A stretch of 64,000 nt of DNA from Nymphaea colorata (lineage: Eukaryota; Streptophyta; Magnoliopsida; Nymphaeales; Nymphaeaceae). The notes under the pieces are model-generated. The model was not told the origin of the DNA and ran no database searches. It saw only the letters and a program-made list of their open reading frames with translations. The stretch's first letter is position 1. The number at the start of each line of letters is the position of its first letter. Shown one piece after another: positions 12,903 to 24,833 of the stretch. Position numbers and translations under genes: made by a program. The stretch covers positions 19,743,655-19,807,654 of the forward strand of contig NC_045143.1 in assembly GCF_008831285.2 (NCBI RefSeq), read 5' to 3'.

Positions 12903-15900
12903 TAAGCCTCGGCGTTGGGCCGGGCCCGATAGGTCGGCCCGACGGTGGCCCGGCCCGACTCCCGCCCCTCCTCCTCCGTCTCCCTCTCCACTCCCCCTCT
13001 CCCTCTCCCTCCTCCTCTCTGCTCTCCCTCTCCCTTCCCGTCTCCCTCTCCGCTCCCCCTCTCCCTCTCCCTCCTCCTCTCCGCTCCTGCTCTCCCTCTC
13101 CGCTCCCGCTCTCCCTCTGATACGAGCCAAAATTCCACTAGGTTCATATGGGCTGAACCGAGGACCAAGGAGGGTCCAACAAGGCTAGTAAGGGTTGGAC
13201 GTGAGTTCAGCAAGGCAGCTAGGCCAGCCAAAGAGGATAGTACGCAGCTTGGAGTTCTTGCAGTGGGCGGAGCAACAACGGCCAAGCGCGAGCAAAACAG
13301 GTTTAAACCTCAAGGTGGACTTGATCCGTTTTTAGGACTCATCCCAACTAGAATGGTCTAACCTATGGTCGAGTCCTAATCCGAGTTCACAAAAGGTAAC
13401 CTAGGCCGAACCTAGGCAAATGGGGGTTGAGCCGGTCCAAGCTCAACCATGCGCCCAAGAGAGTGGATCCAAAACGATCCACGGACTTGATTCTTTGGAC
13501 GGATAGCGTCCATTAGATTTGGTTTATTTCAGTACGTTTTTGGATTCTTTTGTATTCCGTTTTTTATTTGATTCTTTAGTGAACCGGTTCGGATTGTGAA
13601 CCAAGTTGATTAGGATAGTATTTAAGTGATTGATTTCATGTAATTGTTATGCTTTTGGAAAATAATGAATTGATTGGAGGTGTGTTGGGCGGAATGCCCC
13701 TTTCTCTCTCTCTCGTGTTCCCCTTGGCTCACCTCTCTCCCGCGGTGGTCTCCATTCTCTCCTTGGCGTCCCTCCTCATCCATGGTGCAAACTCTTCTTC
13801 CTCCACTCGTCCTCACGGTGTCTCCCTAGCCTAGCGCCATCTCCCTTGGCGTCGTCTTCCATCCCACCCTCACGGTGGGTATGCATCAACTTTCATCTTC
13901 TTGATAGCTGAAGGTCCCTCCTCTTCCCTACCTTGTTTTCTGGTTTCTCCCCTTACCTCTCGACCTAAGGAATACGGCCTAAAGATAGCAGCAAGCTCCG
14001 GCGCGCGGCGTCTCCAAACGGACCACGAATATCACCCCACGGGCATTTTGAAGAAGATCGGTGCCTTCCTTCTCAAACACAAGAAGGTTGTGAGGCTGTC
14101 TTCTTCCCGGGAAGGCTGCAACAGCTTGGGCGACCTGGTTACTGCAGCATACGACGTCAAAATTAGCAAGAGAATAAGGTTAGTACATTGAGAATACGAG
14201 AAGAGTTGGTGAACAACACGTTGCTTGGATTTAGTATTGAGTTCGGCTAGAAGGAGGACTTCATTCCCTCGGTGCACACCCGTGAGTTTGAAGCTCTATT
14301 CCCACGGATGAAATCAGAATTAAATCCCTTCTTACGCATCTCAAGAACTCCTTGGAATTCTCAAGTTCTTACCCTCAAGCTACGCTCGAAGGTTCCCATC
14401 AAGTTCCTCTTCAAAAGAGCTCTTCGGCTGCCTTCGGGTTGAACAAGGCAGACGCACAAATCCAGCAAGCTAAGAGGCTTGCAAACGTGCAGCAAAGGGC
14501 GTCAAATCAGAGAAAATAATACATAGAAGAAGACGCCCCATCAAAAGGAATCCAATGACGAAAATTGAGCTTCATTCGGACCGCTAATCGCATGCTTTAG
14601 GCTCGGCCTGAATTCTGTAATTCCGGTGAACCTTCAAATGATTCCGGCCAAACTTTTGACAAATTCCGGCGTGGTCCAAATTACCCATGTTCGTGGAAAA
14701 GCATAATCACAAGTTGGGGGTATTCTGGTCTTTGTTTGGAGGAGCGCACTAGGGAATTCAACCCTAGCCGCCGGTGCTAGCTCGCACCATCCTTGGCCGC
14801 CGGTCCCACTTTGGTAAGTCCCTTTTCTTTCTCTCTTTTGTTTAATCCTAGCCTTTGCTTTAGCCACGTGTCAGCCATCTCTTAGCCTCCCTGGTTGAAT
14901 CAGCCACATGTCCCACTTGATTGATTCAGTCCCAGCCGAAAGAATCTCCCCTAGCCCATCGTATTCCTTCAATTTAGCGAGATCCCCTTTCCTCGCCAAC
15001 CCTTACCGATTTTGTTGCCTTCTCCTTAGTCAACCGAAATCTCCCTTGCATCCTAGCCCTTGGTGTCGCCACGTGTCGTAATCCCAGGCTACACCTCCTG
15101 CCACCTCACCAGCTAGCCCCTCCCTCATCGAGTAGTCTGGCCCCACACGTTTTCTCCTTCCCCATCGCCTAAGCCTCCACCGATCTCTTAGTGATTTCAC
15201 GCGTCTTCCCATTTTGGTGAAGCCTTGAGGTCGCGCCACCTCCTCCTTACCATGATCCAATCCCTTCCTTCACGCCAGCCAGCCCAGCTCGCCCCCACCT
15301 AAGCACCTCTCCACCTACCTAAACCGAGCCAGCTAGCCAGCCCTTCCTCTTGGTAGGACCCACACGTTTCCACTTGTCATCCTTTGGAAACCCTTCCTAG
15401 TCTGGCATATCCCCCTTCCCTTTACCCCACCGTCCTAAACTTTTGGTCTCAAGGTAATCCTCCTGCCACCTCATGCTCTCCCCCTTAGTGTTAGCCAGCT
15501 TTACCCCTTAGCCCTTGCTTTTCCAATCCCTTACCGTGTTTATCCCCTTGGTCCATTGCAAAGAAGAGAAGAAGATCCCACGCGCCTCAATTTGAATACT
15601 TGCCATCTTGGCATAAGCCACGTGCCCTCCCCTTTCCTACGAGTTAGGAAAGGAGCTCAACGCCAATTCTCTCCTTATCCTTTAGGAAAGAATTGGAATC
15701 AATTCCTGATTCGCTAGTCTCTCTCTAGCGACTCTCTTGGCTCTAATTTCCTTTTTGAAATTAGGCGCCCCTTTCCCTCCTCAACTTTAGGAAGGAAATC
15801 CCAACGCCAACCCTTACCTTTTGGTAATTGGCGTCCCTCTCATCTCCCTCTTTCTTAGCTAGGCAATTGGTCACGAGCCTCCACCGTAGGCAACCCAGCA

Positions 15901-17442
15901 GCTTTTGACCAGCTCGAGTCAACTCCCTTCCTTAGGAAACTCCTAGTCGCATCCTCCCTTGCTTTCTTTCAGCAAGCCCCTACCGCATCGACCTTAGTCA
16001 ACCTCCCTAAGTCGGCCTCTCCCAAGTTGGCAACCCTTGCCCATGAACCTCCTTTCCTCTCATTTTGGAAAGTAGCCTCCGGACCTAAGGCAACTAACTC
16101 CCTTCGTTGCCAAGTGTCCCGGACCCACCTTGCACGGCTAGACCTAAGCCGCCACCTTCCTTCCGCACTCACCTACCTCACTACCTAGAGTCTTGACTTA
16201 ATTCAAGTCAACCTAGCCACATCTGATCCTAAACCAAGTCTTAGTCCCCCTCGTCCCAGCTGACCCCAAGCCTTGACTTAGCTAACCTAAACCTCGACCT
16301 AACCAGCCATCCATAGCCGGACCTCCCTCGTAGCTAGGTCTGCCCGAGCTCTAGACCGAGCTCTTCTCCATTCCCGTAGCTAGGGTCTCCCGGGTTCTAG
16401 ACCGAACCCTACCCTTCCGAAGGTCCTCCCCACGCACAGCGGGACCCTTTCACCTCCGGCACACCTCTTGCTGCCGCCTCCCCTTCACGGCCAGGAGGGC
16501 CTCTTCCAGCAGTAGCACGTCACTTGCTGCTGTCTCTCTCTCACGGCCAGGAGGGCCCTTTTCCAGCAGCTCGCCTGGCATCCCTAGCCGGCCACTTGAA
16601 GACTTCCGGCGTTGCTTCCACTTTGTAGCGGGATCCATCTGTTGTCTTCCTCAACCAGAGTCCTCCCCTCCTTGTTGCTGCGTTGCCCGAGGTCAGGAAT
16701 TCACCTCGTGGCCACCTTGCTGACAGCCAAGTCTAGCTTGGCCGGTAACGCCCTCTCACTCCCTTGTAGTTTCGCGGGTCGGGTGCATTTGCTTGCGTGT
16801 TTGCTTGAGCCCGGCTTCGGCCTTGGTTGATTCCAGCGGTACCTCGACGGCCCTTGGCCTAGACACGACCGCTATTCGACGAGCCTACCTAGGGTATTGG
16901 GTGTGGTTTGTTACGAATAGATATGGTTTGTGTGGTTTGAATGATTTGGATTGAGTGAGTTGCGAGAGTACTTTTGTATCGCGCACGCTTGTATGGCCTC
17001 ACATCCCTAGTAGTTTTCTGTAGTAGGTTTGACTTTAGATAGGTTTTTGGGATTACCCTTTCGTGTATTCACGTCCTATTGGGTTTGCACCGGGGTCCTG
17101 TCCGGCCAGGTAGTTCCTTGTATAATTTGTTTAGGTTTTTTGGTCTGGATTCCTCGAGGCAATCTTGGCTTTAGGACCTCGACTCCTTGGGTTGGCCCGT
17201 GGGGGTCGGGATCCTAACACCCTCTCTGCTCCCTCTCCCTCTCCCTATCCGCTCCCCCTCTCCCTCTCCCTCCTCCTCCGTCTCCCTCGCCGCTCCCCCT
17301 CCTCCTCTGTCATTGTTGTTGCGCCTGCAGTTGTTCATCGTGTGGGCAGTTGGGGGGACCCAACGGGAGGGCGGGGGGAAAGGGCGGGCCGGGTCCGGGT
17401 TGGGCTGAGCGGACCGACGGGCCGGGCCGATGCCCACCCCTA
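12903..17442. mobile_element. hAT-like non-autonomous element, 8-bp TSD ATTGGTAT, split by a solo LTR
   Basis: ATTGGTAT occurs directly on both sides (12895-12902 and 17443-17450). The right terminus read inward is TAGGGGTGGGCATCGGCCC; the left is a degenerate version, TAAGCCTCGGCGTTGGGCC. Both are followed by GGGCCCG-type subterminal repeats and CT/GA-rich low-complexity tracts. Removing the solo LTR (13118-17219) and one copy of its duplication leaves an element of about 430 bp with no gene. The 8-bp duplication, the TA...TA ends and the short imperfect inverted repeats fit the hAT superfamily; the family name is inference. Confidence 0.65.
13118..17219 (+). repeat. solo LTR of a chromovirus-like Ty3/gypsy element, 5-bp TSD CCCTC
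   Basis: Begins TGATACGAGCC and ends GGGATCCTAACA, with CCCTC on both sides (13113-13117 and 17220-17224). The start resembles the LTRs at 44746 and 52904 (TGATACGGGTC), and the 3' part has the same order of motifs: a block like CTTGGCCGGTA, GTGTGGTTTG repeats, GCCTCACATC, TGTAGTAGGTTTG, CCTGTCCG. It is therefore a diverged relative of that family. No internal region follows, so the copy is a solo LTR, normally produced by LTR-LTR recombination. Open frames inside are chance frames in CT-rich DNA. Confidence 0.75.
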
Positions 17443-17882
17443 ATTGGTATACCAAGATTTCTCCTCATCTTCGGATGACTGAAGTTCTGAGGAACTATCT
17501 TGCAATGGAAAAATCAAAAGAAAAAGAATCAAAGAGTTTAGAAAAAAATTTGTAGATCATTATGTGCCGCCTGATCGAATCAATGGATAAAATTTGCGAC
17601 AAACAACAGACGTGAACAGAAGAAAAGCTGGTTCAAATAGAAAAATCGAACCCTATCTACGCTAACCAAGAGGATGAACGACATTGATAGCCAGTTTGAT
17701 GCATCAAAGAATAAGGAAGATCTTCTGGTTGGTGTTGAACAAGAAGACAAACCATGGTGGAGAACTTGTGTGGGAGAAAGTGAACCAGATGTGGCGGCAT
17801 GACAACACATTAACCAACTGATGCCGATTCTACTGGACTTTACACGGACGCCACCGAACAACCTCAGTATCGCTGGCATTAT

Positions 17883-18905
17883 TAAGGCTGGGCATCAGGC
17901 CGACCCAAAAAAATTGACAAAAGTTAAGCCTGTTAGCATTTCCAGGCCAGCCCAAGACCCGGCCCGTTTATAACTGGGCGGGTCTTGGGCTGGCCCGATA
18001 ATGCTAACGGGCTTAACTTTTGTCAATTTTTTTGGGCCGGGCTGATAAAGTATCAGGCCTCGGGCTTGAGTTTATGCCCGAGGCCCAGCCCAATTATCCG
18101 CGTGACTTGGCCTTCTGCAGGGTCTCGCTCCACCCTTTCAAGCTTTCCCCCTTTTTTCAATTGTTCTTTCTTCTCCTGGTTTTCATCGTCTTTTGGAAGG
18201 GAACACTCCATTGTCATTTGGTCACACGTTCCCTCTTCAATCTGTTGGGATGAGATTATGCGAGGTTGTTGTGCAAGACAGACAACAAAAGGAGTGAGAC
18301 TCACTGCCATTATGTAGTTTGATAGAAATTGAAGAGAAGGAAGAGAGACAGACCTCTCTTTCCTTTCTTGTTTCTTTTCCCCTTTCTTGTTGCTAGAATG
18401 TTAGGAGATAAAGGAGAAAGTCAGATGAGTCATCAGCCGTCCCCCGTGATGGCGGCCCAATACCAGGTGAGTGAGAGAAAGAGCGACAGAAAGAACAGGG
18501 CGACGGTGGTGATGGTGTGGCGATGACGACAATCGCAGAGCCTTGGACGAAGGGTGACGGGGAGGACTGGAGGAGGCGTTCAACGACAAGGATGATGATT
18601 CGATAAAGCGTTCACTCTCGCAGAGCCGAACGGCAGTCGGCGAGGTCATGACGTCGGCTATGGGGAGAAGAATGAAAGGATAATACGAAAAAACATTCAA
18701 ACGAAGTGGAAATTGGAAACTGTAACGTAAATGGGCAAGAAAAATATGTACGGGCCTGTCGGGCCATCGACGGGATCAAGCTCGGGACTGACCCGTTAAG
18801 TATCGGGCAGGGCCGGGCCCAATAAGCTCTTCAGGGCCCGGGCCCGGGCCCGAGTCGGGCTGGGTACCGGGTACCTGGCGGCAGCCAGGCCCGGTGCCCG
18901 GGCTT
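17883..18905. mobile_element. second GC-rich hAT-like element with internal hairpin (boundaries approximate)
   Basis: The left end TAAGGCTGGGCATCAGGCC resembles the hAT-like terminus of the 12903-17442 element. The right end, read inward from about 18905, is GAAGCCCGGGCACCGGGCC, which matches the left end imperfectly. GGGCCCGGGCCCG clusters occur near both ends. No convincing 8-bp duplication is seen. The roughly 600 bp interior (18070-18690) has no recognisable gene. Confidence 0.4.
17899..18043. repeat. long inverted repeat (arms about 68 bp, loop under 12 bp)
   Basis: The left arm (about 17899-17966) contains ATTGACAAAAGTTAAGCC, GTTAGCAT and GGCCAGCCCAAGACCCG. The right arm (about 17976-18043) contains their reverse complements in reverse order, CGGGTCTTGGGCTGGCC, ATGCTAAC and GGCTTAACTTTTGTCAAT. 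Few mismatches are visible. If transcribed it would fold into a near-perfect hairpin. Confidence 0.75.
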
Positions 18906-20087
18906 CCATGGCCGCCCACCGCCCAGGTTACCAACATCATCCCCTACCAAGTTTTGTACCCGTTCTAGATTCCAGCTCCATTGCTGCCGTTCAGCACATG
19001 CTGCTACCTTCGTCGCCACCAAACCAGCATCGTCGGGACGGCGCCCGACCCTTCAAGCCATCGCCCATTGCGCCGACGGGCATCGTGGATGCAACTCTGT
19101 TTGTAGTCGACGAGGCTTGTTCCCTTCCCTGCTGCCTCTGCCATCCACACCGTCACCAATTGGGCCACCAGAGGTTTTGTTGAGGGACACCAGACGGAAG
19201 GCAACCCCATCGAACCGCCGTTGTCGGCAAATCCGGCCGCCACCGCCAATGTTGCAACAAGCGGAACCCATGGGTCCCCTGCCCCTTGGTCGTTAGGGCA
19301 CAAGACCGAGAGGCGTTGGGCATGGGCCTGGCACGCAGGTCTAGGTTCCCTCATGGGACCTAGAACCACCCACCCGACCCAACTTATAATGTTATACTGA
19401 ACTGGGTCAAAATCCGATCCGGTTCGGTGCTCATATCTCCGATTTTTAGGCTTCGAGGCTCAGAAGTGGGCCCCAACAGGTCTCCTTAGCCTCTTATTGG
19501 TGGACCAAACTCAGAGGATACCCTGAACTTGTTCTCGGGCACTTGCTCACATCCACGATTACAAGACCACCAGACTGTAAACCAAAGACCATGCCTCACG
19601 TGTATTGAACCCTTTTCACAAGACCAACAGGGACAAACCAGTTGCAGGAGGGGCAGATTCAACAAGAGCACCCGCTGGTGAGGGCAAATTCAGCCTATTC
19701 GGCAACATGTCAATCGAGGTGATAACATATCAATGTTCGTAGAGTCTGGAGACAAGGCATTTTGGCATTAACATCCAATGGAATGGAACCAATTGAGAGC
19801 AAGAGGCAGCCAACAGGAGGGCAAGAGAGACCGTCTACCTATGGTCTGGAGTTAGATTTGCCTGAGTTTACCAGCAAGTTTGACACCATGAGCAAACAGC
19901 GCAAGCAAGGACACAGATCCTGTTGCAGGCTCGTCTCAACGAGTAGAGGCTACTCTACGTACGTAGACCAGGCGAGTCCAGGGCGATTCATCCCATTGTT
20001 GCTCACCTTCCACCCGATCCAAGCAGGCACCTTTGTAAGGAGCCAAAGTCTTCAACCCAAAGAGATGGACACAACAGCCTAGAGTAG
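18906..20087. other. internal sequence of the LARD-like element, no gene recognised
   Basis: Moderately GC-rich sequence with only short overlapping frames on both strands. None shows gag, pol or host-protein similarity that I can recognise. Confidence 0.4.
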
Positions 20088-20373
20088 AGTAAATCTTATA
20101 TTTAGATCTGTTTAAGCTTATTTAGAGTTTGCTATATATTTGGGTTTAAATCTTATTCATTTAGTAGACCAAAAATTCAATTCCGATATCAGGGTTAGGC
20201 CCCTTACAAAAAAAAACCTCTTTTCTTGTTATTAAGACTAATTGGCATTGAGAAAACCTTAGTTTTCTTTTGATTATTGAATTTACGTTGTTTTCCTGCA
20301 TTTTCCCCTTCCGTTCTTGCTTTTTCGAGTGCCTTTTATGTGGAGATTAGAGCAAGAAACTCTAATCACTCCA
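20088..20373 (+). repeat. right copy of copia-like LTR (partial boundary)
   Basis: Homologous along its length to 12600-12890 with many substitutions and small indels, implying considerable age. It is followed by about 95 bases of unassigned DNA and then a Tourist-like MITE. Confidence 0.55.
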
Positions 20374-20467
20374 TCATTACTGCATTGGCTTCAACAAGAG
20401 ATGGATGCCCACATAAATTGAACCAGTTGAACCAGGCATCGGTCCAACCAGATAAACCAAACCCTTA

Positions 20468-21007
20468 GGCTGTGTTTGATTGCTGAGGTAAAACATGAGG
20501 AGCGGGTGAAATGTGTACGGTGAGGGGAACTTTCACTGGATCAGTGGTTGGTGCATCAAACATCATTAATTTTCACCCGGCAAAATGGTCCGTCGAGGCG
20601 AAAGTTCACCCGCAAAAAAATCCAACCTCAGGAGTTCCAACTCCATCCCCCATAATTGTCAAGACAAGGAGAAGCATGAAACGGAAAAAAGAGAGGCAAA
20701 AAAGGGAAAAATGGCTGTGGCTGTGGCTTCTTGTTTTTTACCCTTTACAATAAAACAACAATTTCTAATGGCCAGGAAAAAAGTTTGTCCTATTTTTTAC
20801 CATGTGCACCAAACACAATTAAATTTACCCTGTAAAAAACTACCATGTGCATCAAACACAATTAATTTTACTGTACAAAATACTTCACTGCAATTAAACA
20901 AAGCCTCAAATCAGAAGAGGGTAAAATTTCATCATGTATTTTTTTCCAGAAAAATTTACAGTGGTAAATTTGCCACGTTAAATTCTTCCTTGCAATCAAA
21001 CAGGGCC
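20468..21007. mobile_element. Tourist-like (PIF/Harbinger) MITE, 540 bp, TSD TTA
   Basis: The terminal inverted repeats are GGCTGTGTTTGATTGC at 20468 and GGCCCTGTTTGATTGC read inward from 21007. TTA is duplicated at 20465-20467 and 21008-21010. Both the TTA target and the G-rich TTTGATTG terminus are typical of Tourist-type elements. Internal sequence is AT-rich with several shorter inverted segments and no gene. Its right end lies 75 bases beyond the MNMA stop codon, inside the probable 3' UTR. Confidence 0.85.
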
Positions 21008-21082
21008 TTACTCTCTTGTTAAACATGTATTTTCCTTTTCTTTTTAAAATTGTTATTTTAGATATTGAAACTGAAACCAAAA

Positions 21083-24000
21083 CTAAAGCACACCTTTAGC
21101 TTCTTCCGGCTTCTGCCTAATGTCATCTGACAGGGAAATATTGGAATCTCTTGGCTCAGACTTGGCATCAGGTGAGGAATTGGATGATTCTCCTTGTGAA
21201 GTGTGGGGCTGAACCATAATCTTAACGGGCTTACCCAGCAGCGATTTGTCCTTGAGTTTTGCTCTTTCAAGAGCTTTTGAGCATACTGGGGAGCGGTTGT
21301 CATCCCACGAATCTAAAATTATACCTGAGCCGATGCAGGTTCTTCCCCTATAGAAAGCAGCAAACTGGCCAGCAGCTAGACCTTGGTCGTCCTTGGAAAT
21401 GTGAACTGTAGCAACCTCGTCTTGGTCGTCATCGCTTACCTGCATCTCCACACTGCAGTCATAGAAGTCTGGACCATGACGAACCTGTACATTGTGCATC
21501 CTTCATTAGCTTTTATAAACAGTGGGCAAACTGGAATCTAAATGAGCTTAAACTACTGGTCGGGTTCGAGCAGATCACAACAGATGACTTGCCGATGTGC
21601 ATGGTTAAAGGGTCTTAAATTCCACAAACAGCATTGCCAGCTACAACTCATCAGTGATCAGAGCTATCCAACCAACTCCAGATGATATGCAAATATGAGA
21701 ATGAAAAATTTACAAGGAAAAAATGCCTGTCAAAAATTGTACCCAGATAGCGTACAATTTTCATGGAACAATGAATAGAGTGTGGCTTATACCTTGCATT
21801 GAATCTGATCAAGCTGATCGGGTTTTGATCCACTAATCCAACTGAGGGAACCTACTTGAAAGGTGCGCCTTCTTTTATCAAACGAAAAGTAATTTCTTGA
21901 TACAAAAACCACATTGTTCTTGACATCTTTTCCGACGACATACCTGCATATAGCACATAAAAATATCAAAAAATGTGTACTGACTGCCAACAAAGAGAAT
22001 TAGTCTTCGAACTGGTGCCAAACAAATTTACAAACACGAATTGAACCCCAAAAAAATATTTATGCTCTGGTCATGAGCTGGCTGCATGTTTCCTTGGGGA
22101 GAAGATCAACCAAGCCAGCCAACTAAAGTACACAGGCTTTCACAGACTACCTTTGGGTATGAACATGTGGAAAAAGTCAACCATAAAGAAGAAAAATATA
22201 TACTGCAAGAAATCCTTTTCCCACATGAAGCAAGTTGTACTACGTTGCCATATAATCAGGTTTTACTCCTTATGAATCACACCAAAAAGTCAACACTTAG
22301 TTCAACCACCACTCACCATGGTCCTCCAGGAAGCCGTAAACCCTGCCGCTGCCCAACTGTGTAGAACCAATAACCTCGGTGGTTACCAAGGAAATCTCCT
22401 GTTTCTGCTTCCAATATAACACCTTCCATCTCCCCGATGTGTTTAGCAACAAAATCACTGAATTTCAACTACATGGTATAAGAAAGAAAAGACTAAGACG
22501 ACTTGAGGTAGTTACACAAAGTTAAAGCCTTTCAAGCACAAGATATCAAGGTCAGATTGTGAATGAAATGAAAACCAGAACCTTGAGTTTTTACTCTTGA
22601 AGGATAATGGCAACAGCTAAGCTGACCAGCAATAAACACAGAACTACTAAATTTAAGACTTGGACCACATGGACAGAATGCTACTAGACTTAGTTCTCTG
22701 AAAAGAGTAATATGAGATCAAGTGGCACTACAGTATGGAGAAAAATGCAAGGACCTAGCTCAAAACATACTTTTGAGCCAGTTGATAGGTTAAAACAACC
22801 CAGGAATCTGCATACATGGGATCAAAACAACGTGATCTCTTCCAGCCTATTAATATTTTCTCGACCTGTGGTGCATCCAGATATCCCCAACTAACTACTT
22901 GCCTAGGAGTGTAAAGGCTTGCATTTTAACACACCAGAAGACAATAATTAATGAGCTGATCCATTTAAATGTTGCTCAGAACACGGCTGTAGTTACTCAT
23001 ATTTGAGAAATAGCTCAAGCGGCCAACTCAAACCCAGACTTCAACAAGAAGAACAAAAGAAGGCTGATGAAGCTCATAGTCACCTCAGGTCAGCTCGTCT
23101 TGCACAAGTTATATCATTACAACCACGAGGATTAAGAATCTCTTTGGCTCTCAGTACCTCTCCATTTGGTTCTAGAATTCAAACTTGATACGCACAAAAT
23201 AAGGCCAGATTACAATCTCATCAAGGTTGGATGGGACAAGCTTGCCTGAGCAATTTTCACCAACCAATAAAGCAGAAACTACCAATAGACTGTAAATGGC
23301 ATCAGTGACAAAAAAATGTCAAATACTAAAGATTATGTTTCTTAAGAACTGAGACTAGAAAGCACAAATACCTTTCCCAGAAAGCAGATTCCTTGTGAAT
23401 CTTTTCTGTCTTTGTTGGGAAGGTCCAGTTCAGCAGCAAGTCTACGCACTTCATCCTACACAATGCAGAAAACAAAAAATAAGGGGCTGTTTGGCTGCCA
23501 GGTACAATTTTTTGAGTATACCTTTTGATTAGAAATTTTTTGCCTACAAGTTTTAGGCCCCGTACAGGTCACCATCAAACAATGAAAAAATATCCTGGTT
23601 TTATAAGACAACCAGTGAAGCTCTTCTAGAATTTCAGTCAGAGTGAGCTCTGCCTTTCTATCATGAAAACAATTACAATTACACACCATACAGCATGAAA
23701 TGTTCCAAAAACATGTCATGCCATCAAGCACCCCCCTAAAGATCTAATCTAACAAGATAACATGGCTAAAGTAAAAGAAAAAAAAAAAAGAGGATTTGGA
23801 TCCACATCAAATTAACACAACATAGATGCCACATGAAATACAAAAAAAAATCAGAAAGTTTAGCTTTCAGAGTAACATTATTTGAGAAATGAGCTATATA
23901 AATACATATTTTACATGGTCACGAAGCATTGAAATGGGTTCAACTCAGGTGAGAATGGTTTCTTCTGATGTTGACCAAATCAAATACTGACATAATCAGA

Positions 24001-24796
24001 ATGAAAACTCAAAATCATCTTCGGAGTCTATCTGATTTTGAAAACACCAGTTCTAACCAGGGTAAAATTCCATACTTTACATGTTGAGTGAGATCCTTGT
24101 CAGATTTCAGACTTCCTGGAATCGGATGCAAAATTTCATACTGTACCTAGCTCAAAAAGATAACCAGATCTTGTTCTTTGTCACCAGATTTTACTTAACC
24201 AGTCCAGCACGGACCACAACAGTAATTTGGGGTAACCCAGCCCCTTGACACCCCTTCTGAAACATGGACTGATCTATTAACAGTTTGCAAACATAACAAA
24301 AAGGAAAACATGCATAAATTGGACAGTAAATAAATAATGCTTATACATAACATTTCAACAGGTTCTAGTTTCAAGAAGGGGCAACAGCTTCAAAGAGTAA
24401 TGTGGATTGAACTTGCAAGGTTACTGTGTCCAACGATCATGGGCAAACTGGTAAAAGAGAATGAAAATCATAAATATCCTAAACACAAATCCATGAAAAA
24501 GTGAAAATATCAGAAGCTACACCTTGTGCCCCAAAAGATGTATTCTAAATAACACGGGCACTCCATCTTGGGTGAAACACCAGCCTGGGCATGGCCATTT
24601 AGGGACATGGAAGGTTCTTCATGGTTCGGATCTGGATCAGTTCAAAATCTCACCCGTTCTTTTTTAAGGCTTTCATTTTTCCATCTTTAATTACAATGGA
24701 TCGTGTATGAACTTATAAAACTAGCTTGAACTTTTTTGGATCATTGCAAACTATTAACTATGAAACTATTTCACCTGAATTTTTGTATTTTATATA

Positions 24797-24833
<37 letters not shown>

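Larger units (their letters stand above)
12600..20373 (+). mobile_element. old copia-like element without recognisable coding genes (LARD-like), host of nested insertions
   Basis: Two homologous blocks in the same orientation (about 12600-12890 and 20088-20373, roughly 75% alike by eye) bracket about 7.2 kb. Right after the left block stands ATTGGTAT, the start of a primer binding site for initiator-Met tRNA. The internal part has no gag or pol frame and carries two GC-rich hAT-like insertions and a solo LTR. The reading as one LTR pair with a non-coding interior is inference; two independent solo LTRs in the same orientation are the alternative. The outer boundaries are approximate and no outer target duplication was identified. 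Confidence 0.45.

Noticed and set aside
12793-13361. Overlapping 80-138 codon frames on both strands, rich in Pro/Ser/Leu or Arg/Glu/Gly
   Set aside because: They arise from a CT/GA-rich low-complexity tract in the hAT-like element and the start of the solo LTR; no domain and all frames are open because of composition.
18831-19369. Several 60-120 codon frames on both strands
   Set aside because: Overlapping frames in moderately GC-rich non-coding DNA of the LARD-like element; no domain in any of them.
20585-21022. 145-codon plus-strand frame
   Set aside because: It lies entirely within the Tourist-like MITE and shows no protein similarity.
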